Shown: piece by piece, positions 60,366-64,000 of the stretch
How the letters are laid out: every line of letters begins with the position of its first letter
How positions within the stretch are numbered: the first letter of the stretch is position 1
Assembly: GCF_024494685.1 (NCBI RefSeq)
Contig: NZ_JANHDM010000014.1
Coordinates: 45,138 to 109,137, forward strand
DNA: 64,000 nt
DNA from: Halorubrum rubrum
GTDB lineage: Archaea; Halobacteriota; Halobacteria; Halobacteriales; Haloferacaceae
Direction of reading: 5' to 3'
The notes under the pieces: model-generated
What the model was told of the DNA's origin: nothing
Databases searched by the model: none
What the model saw: the letters and a program-made list of their open reading frames with translations, nothing else
Translations under genes and position numbers: made by a program

Positions 60366-61415
60366 TTACACGAGTCGGGACACGGAGACGTTACAATCCG
60401 CCTGAAGGCTCGGGTCCATCGGCGTGTACAGCCACCGATGATCGAGTCGCTCTCGCTCGATCAGCTCGTACTCCTGGAGCTTCTGGAGCTTCGTTCGACG
60501 GGCTCGGTCGCTGATCGGGGTCAGTTTGCGGCCGGCGTACAACTCTTCGCTCCGATCCTCATACAGCCGGTGGAGATCGCGTCCGGTGATCCCGCCGTTC
60601 GAGCGGATCAACTCGTAGAGTACGAGGTGATGGAAGGGAAGCGAGTTGAGGTGTGCCTTCCGAATGCGCCGCTTGGCGCGTTCGAAGCCGTCCTCGACGT
60701 CGACCGAGCGGATCCGCCCGTGATCTCGCTCGCTCGCGAGTTCGGCAGCCGACCGGAGCGTCTGGATCCCTTCGCGAGCGACGCCGGCGACGCCGTCGGC
60801 GATCTCCTCGAGTTGCTCGCGAGAGATCGCGCCGTCGACGAGCCCGACTCGCGCCCGGTCCCCGAGGATGTCCGCGAGTTCGTCCACGCCGTAGCGCGTC
60901 AGTTCGATCTTCCCCCCGTGGAGTCGCTGCCGAACGTCGTGTTCGGCGCGAGCTAACCAATCGTCGGGCTCGTGACAAACGACGACGACCTCGACACCGG
61001 GAACGTCGTCTAGCTGGCGAAGCGTTCCCGTCCCGGCGAGATCGTCGCCCTCGTCGAGCAGTAACAGGTAGTCGCCCGAGATGGCCTCGCGAAGGCGATG
61101 CGGTAGCTCCGCGTTCGGCGTGTTGTGACTGACGTCGCCGCCGGCGGCACGGATGGCCTTGCGGAAGACATCGCCCGTCGTGAGCCCGAGCGTCTGGATC
61201 CACGCCCAATCCACCCCGTACTCGTGTGCGTATCGCTCGAGGACGGTCCGTCCGAGGACGGTCTTGCCGACGCCGCTCGGACCCGTAATGAGAACGCCCT
61301 GCGTTCGCTCTCGTGCCCGGTGGAGCAGCCGGATCAATTCTTGGATCTGTGACTCACGGTGGCGGAGATCCGGCGGGGGTGTCTCGTCGTCGAAGATCTG
61401 CTGACGGACGATCAT
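60366..61415 (-). CDS. Orphan Orc1/Cdc6-type AAA ATPase
   Basis: The 349-residue protein has Walker A GPSGVGKT (residues 45-52), Walker B LLLLDEGDDL (117-126), a sensor region (VVVVCHEPDDW), a lid domain ending near residue 240, and a C-terminal winged helix (HHLVLYELIRSNGGITGRDLHRLYE). This is the layout of archaeal Orc1/Cdc6 proteins, though it is shorter than true initiators (about 400). The frame is open for 27 codons upstream, but the ATG at 61415 follows a TATA box (GGTTATAAAAAA on the other strand) at the leaderless distance. No origin repeats are seen, so it probably serves an integrated element or regulation. Confidence 0.82.
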   Translation of the reverse strand: MIVRQQIFDDETPPPDLRHRESQIQELIRLLHRARERTQGVLITGPSGVGKTVLGRTVLERYAHEYGVDWAWIQTLGLTTGDVFRKAIRAAGGDVSHNTPNAELPHRLREAISGDYLLLLDEGDDLAGTGTLRQLDDVPGVEVVVVCHEPDDWLARAEHDVRQRLHGGKIELTRYGVDELADILGDRARVGLVDGAISREQLEEIADGVAGVAREGIQTLRSAAELASERDHGRIRSVDVEDGFERAKRRIRKAHLNSLPFHHLVLYELIRSNGGITGRDLHRLYEDRSEELYAGRKLTPISDRARRTKLQKLQEYELIERERLDHRWLYTPMDPSLQADCNVSVSRLV

Positions 61416-61438
61416 GTTGCTGACAGCTAACGCAGACG

Positions 61439-61483
61439 GGTTATAAAAAAGCGAGTCGGACTTCCGGGGTGAAACTGAAAGTA
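61439..61483 (-). promoter_or_regulatory. Shared island promoter element, copy 3 (Orc1/Cdc6-like gene)
   Basis: On the + strand GGTTATAAAAAA (61439-61450) is followed after 13 bases by CCGG (61464-61467), then GGTGAAACTGAAAGTA. Read toward the gene: TACTTTCAGTTTCACC-CCGG-13 nt-TTTTTTATAACC. This is the cleanest copy and nearly identical in order and spacing to copy 1. Confidence 0.65.
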
Positions 61484-61566
61484 GTCCGATTACCACACGA
61501 TAGTTCTAGAGATCCCAACAGAGCCATATTCTTCATAGAATCGCCTATTGTCTAGAATTTATACAT

Positions 61567-61581
61567 TATCAGTCTAACTGA
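61567..61581 (+). promoter_or_regulatory. Operator-like palindrome before the GmrSD-type gene
   Basis: ATCAGT-CTA-ACTGAT is a perfect inverted repeat located between the TATA-like AATTTATAC (about 61557-61564) and the ATG at 61589. A repressor bound there would block the start of transcription. Confidence 0.45.
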
Positions 61582-61588
61582 TTGATTC

Positions 61589-63265
61589 ATGGAAGCTCGA
61601 TATAAGCAGATTCGGAGTCTATTCGGTGGCAAGCGTGGTGTCACTTTTCGCGTCCCTCCATATCAGCGAGGCTATGAGTGGGATGAGAGGCAGTGGGAAG
61701 ATCTATGGCTAGATCTTAACCGGATCAATACACACGTCGATCAACACTATCTTGGAAGCATTATTCTTTTAGAGCGAAAAGCAGGCGAAATATATGAGAT
61801 TGTAGACGGTCAACAACGAATGGTCACACTATCGATTATTATGATGGCTATCCGCGACTCTCCCAATCTTGAAGACCCTAATGATATGCGGATTGATGAT
61901 ATCATCAATACATATCCTGCTAATGAGAGCGAGAGGAAATTGGAATTGGCAGACAAGGAAGCCGACGACAATTATGAATTAATCTGGGAAGGTGATTCGG
62001 GAAAGGCAGAGGGGCAAGTTAAGAAAGCATATGATTACTATGTAGATCAGATCAGGAATTACAATTCTGAAGAACTTCATATTCTGTTGGACAATATTGC
62101 GAAATATCTCCGAGTCGTCGAAACAATGGCGAAAGATACGAGTTTAGCATACACGGTCTTCCAATCTCAAAACGATCGAGGCAAAGAAGTCTCCCCCGAA
62201 ATTCTGGCAAAAGCACGGGTACATGGTGCCGCTGAAGATCTTGATGACGAAGTAGATCAGCGCGAGGTGAGAGGACGCTGGGATCATATTTACAATCTGC
62301 TTAGGAAGAACCTTGATACACCTAGATTCCAAGAAGCTCTCCGAGTCCGACGACCGATGACTCAGATTCTTATCAACTCACACGTTCCCACGCCTACTCA
62401 GATCGATAAGGGGGCTCTATATCGTGAATTCGAGAAAGTTCTCGATCAATACGATAGCGTCACTGAGTTCGTTGAATGGTTTCAAGAACAGGTGGATATC
62501 TATCTTGAGATCAGTAGCAACCGGTACGACATTTCAGGAAGAGGGATCCCAGACGACGCGATCCGACATCTACAATATCTTAATTCAGCATCAACCCACT
62601 CTGAAGTTCTCTCTCTGTCAATTTACAATAGCGTTGAAGAGGACATCTCTCTAAGAGAAAACTTCCGTCTCGCATCGGTCCTAGCGATGCGCATGGAGAT
62701 GGGTGGCAGTTCATCAGCTAGTACACGTGACGCGATCTATACGACAGCGAGAGAGGTACGACGAGAAGAAGATCCAACAGAAATTCGAAAAGTGATCAGA
62801 GATGCAATTGATTCTAAGACACCGTCTGATGCCGAAATTTTGGAACACTTGAAGGCGAATCAGATGACAATTCGAGGACAATGGAACTTCCGAACTCTCC
62901 TCAAATTGGTAAGTATAGAAGAAGAGCGACGTGGTCCACTCAAAATGGAACTTCCAAATCTAGATATCGAACATATCGCACCACGAAACACGTTCGGCAA
63001 CACCAAATACGCAGACTGGCGGCGGATGTTAGATGAAGAAGAATTTGAGGATAGAAAAGACAAGCTCGGAAATCTCACCCTACTCCTGCCAAACGATCAT
63101 TCGAGTCTGGATGAGACTTCATTCGAGAGCAAGAAGCACACGTACACAAATTCGGATGTGAAAATCGCTGAAGAGGTTGCCAAGTACGATGAGTGGGATG
63201 ATGACCAGATAGAAGAGAGGAATGAACGGTTAGCGAAAGAACTCATCGAGCGGTGGTCGATCTGA
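61589..63265 (+). CDS. GmrSD-type restriction protein (DUF262 and DUF1524 domains)
   Basis: The 558-residue protein has an N-terminal DUF262 (GmrS-like ParB-type NTPase) with VPPYQRGYEW at residues 22-31 and DGQQR at 73-77. A helical middle region follows. The C-terminal DUF1524 (GmrD-like HNH nuclease) has DIEHIAPRN near residue 460, LGNLTLL near 492, and a final Ser/Lys-rich segment FESKK. Fused GmrSD proteins act as type IV restriction enzymes against modified phage DNA. The codon use is AT-rich, unlike the core genes, and it lies beside a methylase remnant. Confidence 0.88.
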   Translation: MEARYKQIRSLFGGKRGVTFRVPPYQRGYEWDERQWEDLWLDLNRINTHVDQHYLGSIILLERKAGEIYEIVDGQQRMVTLSIIMMAIRDSPNLEDPNDMRIDDIINTYPANESERKLELADKEADDNYELIWEGDSGKAEGQVKKAYDYYVDQIRNYNSEELHILLDNIAKYLRVVETMAKDTSLAYTVFQSQNDRGKEVSPEILAKARVHGAAEDLDDEVDQREVRGRWDHIYNLLRKNLDTPRFQEALRVRRPMTQILINSHVPTPTQIDKGALYREFEKVLDQYDSVTEFVEWFQEQVDIYLEISSNRYDISGRGIPDDAIRHLQYLNSASTHSEVLSLSIYNSVEEDISLRENFRLASVLAMRMEMGGSSSASTRDAIYTTAREVRREEDPTEIRKVIRDAIDSKTPSDAEILEHLKANQMTIRGQWNFRTLLKLVSIEEERRGPLKMELPNLDIEHIAPRNTFGNTKYADWRRMLDEEEFEDRKDKLGNLTLLLPNDHSSLDETSFESKKHTYTNSDVKIAEEVAKYDEWDDDQIEERNERLAKELIERWSI

Positions 63266-63281
63266 CTCGAGCTCTGTTATT

Positions 63282-63881
63282 CTACCCTACTGCCTCCTCA
63301 ACGATCTCGATCTCCTCGTCGGTGAGCCCGTACAGCTCGTAGACGATCTCGTCGATCAGCGAGTCGGTCTTCTCGATCTTCGCGTCGAGCTCCTCGGCGC
63401 GTTCTTTCGTCCGCAGGTAGTTCTCCAGGTCGTCGGCCACGTCGTCGACGTCGGGCAACTCGATCGCCTTCAGCCGGTCGATAAGCGAGTTCGTCTTCGT
63501 CGCCGTCTCCCGGAAGTTCGCGAAGCCGTCCGCCTCGTCGACGGCAACCGGCACGAAGTGCTCGATCAGGTCCGCCTCCCGCTCGGTGAGGTCCGTGATC
63601 CGGAACGCCGGCAGGTACTCCGTCTCCGTGTAGCCCCACTGGTCCGTTTCGTAGGCGTCCTCGTCGTCGGGCTTGTAGCGAGCCGTGGCCTCGATCAGGA
63701 CCGTGTTCGGGGACTCTCGCTCGACGCGTGCAGTGCCGATTCGGAGGTTATCTAGATCGTCTTTTGATTTTTCTAGCGATGATTGGCCATCCTTACTCGC
63801 TGGTTGTAGTAACCCGGCCTCACGAAGGGTCAGACTAGACGACTCTTTTATAACTGTCTTACCGAGGTGGTCAAAAGGGTG
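63282..63881 (-). pseudogene. 5'-truncated C-terminal part of an Eco57I/PglX-like DNA methylase
   Basis: An uninterrupted 199-codon frame has no ATG, GTG or TTG near its beginning and is preceded by TGA at 63882-63884. It encodes family-typical pieces: SPNTVLIEATARYKP, YTETEYLPAFRITDLTEREADLIEHFVPVAV, a coiled helix with LRTKERAEELDAKIEKTD, and the ending SLIDEIVYELYGLTDEEIEIVEEAVG. This ending is very characteristic of haloarchaeal type IIG/BREX-like methylases. The catalytic domain is absent. It is the relic of a restriction or BREX-type system, convergent with the GmrSD-type gene. Confidence 0.75.
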
Positions 63882-64000
63882 TCAACCTTAGCGTGAAGAA
63901 TGCGGCCGAGCATGGTTGAATTGGTGATTCGAAGATGCTCGACCGCGTGGTTGCGAAAGCACGCGATCAAGAAGTATTTTCGCGTGAAGATACGCCGACG
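63882..64000. other. Window-end stretch, possible start of a truncated gene
   Basis: A frame beginning at ATG 63935 (MLDRVVAKARDQEVFSRED) runs off the window end without a stop. A second frame from ATG 63912 is also open but Arg-rich. The first looks more protein-like, but 22 codons are not enough to assign a family. Confidence 0.3.

Noticed and set aside
61461..61485. Possible origin-recognition box (TTCCGGGGTGAAAC) near the Orc1/Cdc6-like gene
   Set aside because: It is a single copy, lacks the paired inverted arrangement of origins, and is explained by the promoter element shared with two unrelated genes.

Overview
This window is haloarchaeal chromosome (class Halobacteria; gene content and style fit the Halorubrum/Haloferax group). 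It is GC-rich, the proteins are very acidic, many starts look leaderless with a TATA box about 25-30 nt upstream, and many operons are linked by ATGA overlaps. Recognisable haloarchaeal families (DUF6360, DUF555, the glpABC/glpK cluster, ilvBNC-leuCDB, a Dna2-like helicase-nuclease) support this. No tRNA, rRNA or CRISPR array was seen.

Region 1 (0-8.3 kb) is the glycerol catabolism locus. glpK and a multi-span membrane protein (candidate glycerol uptake protein) run leftward, and glpA-glpB-glpC run rightward from a shared AT-rich divergent promoter that contains a palindrome. Region 2 (8.5-13.8 kb) has an acidic secreted protein, an FG-GAP/ASPIC protein, a small zinc-finger protein, SBDS and a YbaK-like deacylase. 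Region 3 (13.9-25 kb) has an esterase, a zinc-type ABC importer (binding protein, ATPase, permease), small conserved proteins, a thioesterase, a DUF151 nuclease, a membrane-anchored ArsR-type regulator, a TraB protein, an M50-like protease and purM. Region 4 (25-30.5 kb) has a nitrite/sulfite reductase with DUF6360, tiny paired ORFs, a self-regulated HTH-CBS protein and DUF555.

Region 5 (29.5-38 kb) is branched-chain amino acid biosynthesis on the minus strand: leuA, then ilvB-ilvN-ilvC-(22-aa ORF)-leuC-leuD-leuB. leuA appears frameshifted near its 5' end. The ilvB operon has a leader of about 225 nt with a hairpin. Region 6 (38-40.2 kb) is a small AT-richer patch with a universal stress protein and two tiny single-span membrane ORFs. 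Region 7 (40.1-55.7 kb) is ordinary core chromosome: menA-menC, a Dna2-like enzyme, a class V aminotransferase, a YqcI/YcgG protein, an isochorismatase, cystathionine gamma-synthase, lipA, gamma-glutamyltransferase, Hsp20, an EamA exporter and Bcp.

Region 8 (55.7-64 kb) is an accessory, AT-richer island. It holds a 955-bp element with IS6-like ends and an 8-bp target duplication that carries only a lipoprotein gene; the remains of an IS200/IS605-type element; a 140-bp MITE with 16-bp perfect inverted repeats and a 9-bp target duplication, inserted just upstream of a small gene cassette; a Fic/Doc-like protein; an orphan Orc1/Cdc6-type ATPase; a GmrSD-type (DUF262/DUF1524) restriction protein; and the 5'-truncated tail of an Eco57I/PglX-like methylase. 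Three minus-strand island genes (starts at 57760, 59152 and 61415) share the same upstream promoter layout: a CCGG-centred box exactly 13 nt from the A/T-rich box. This suggests common control of island genes and is the most unusual signal in the window.
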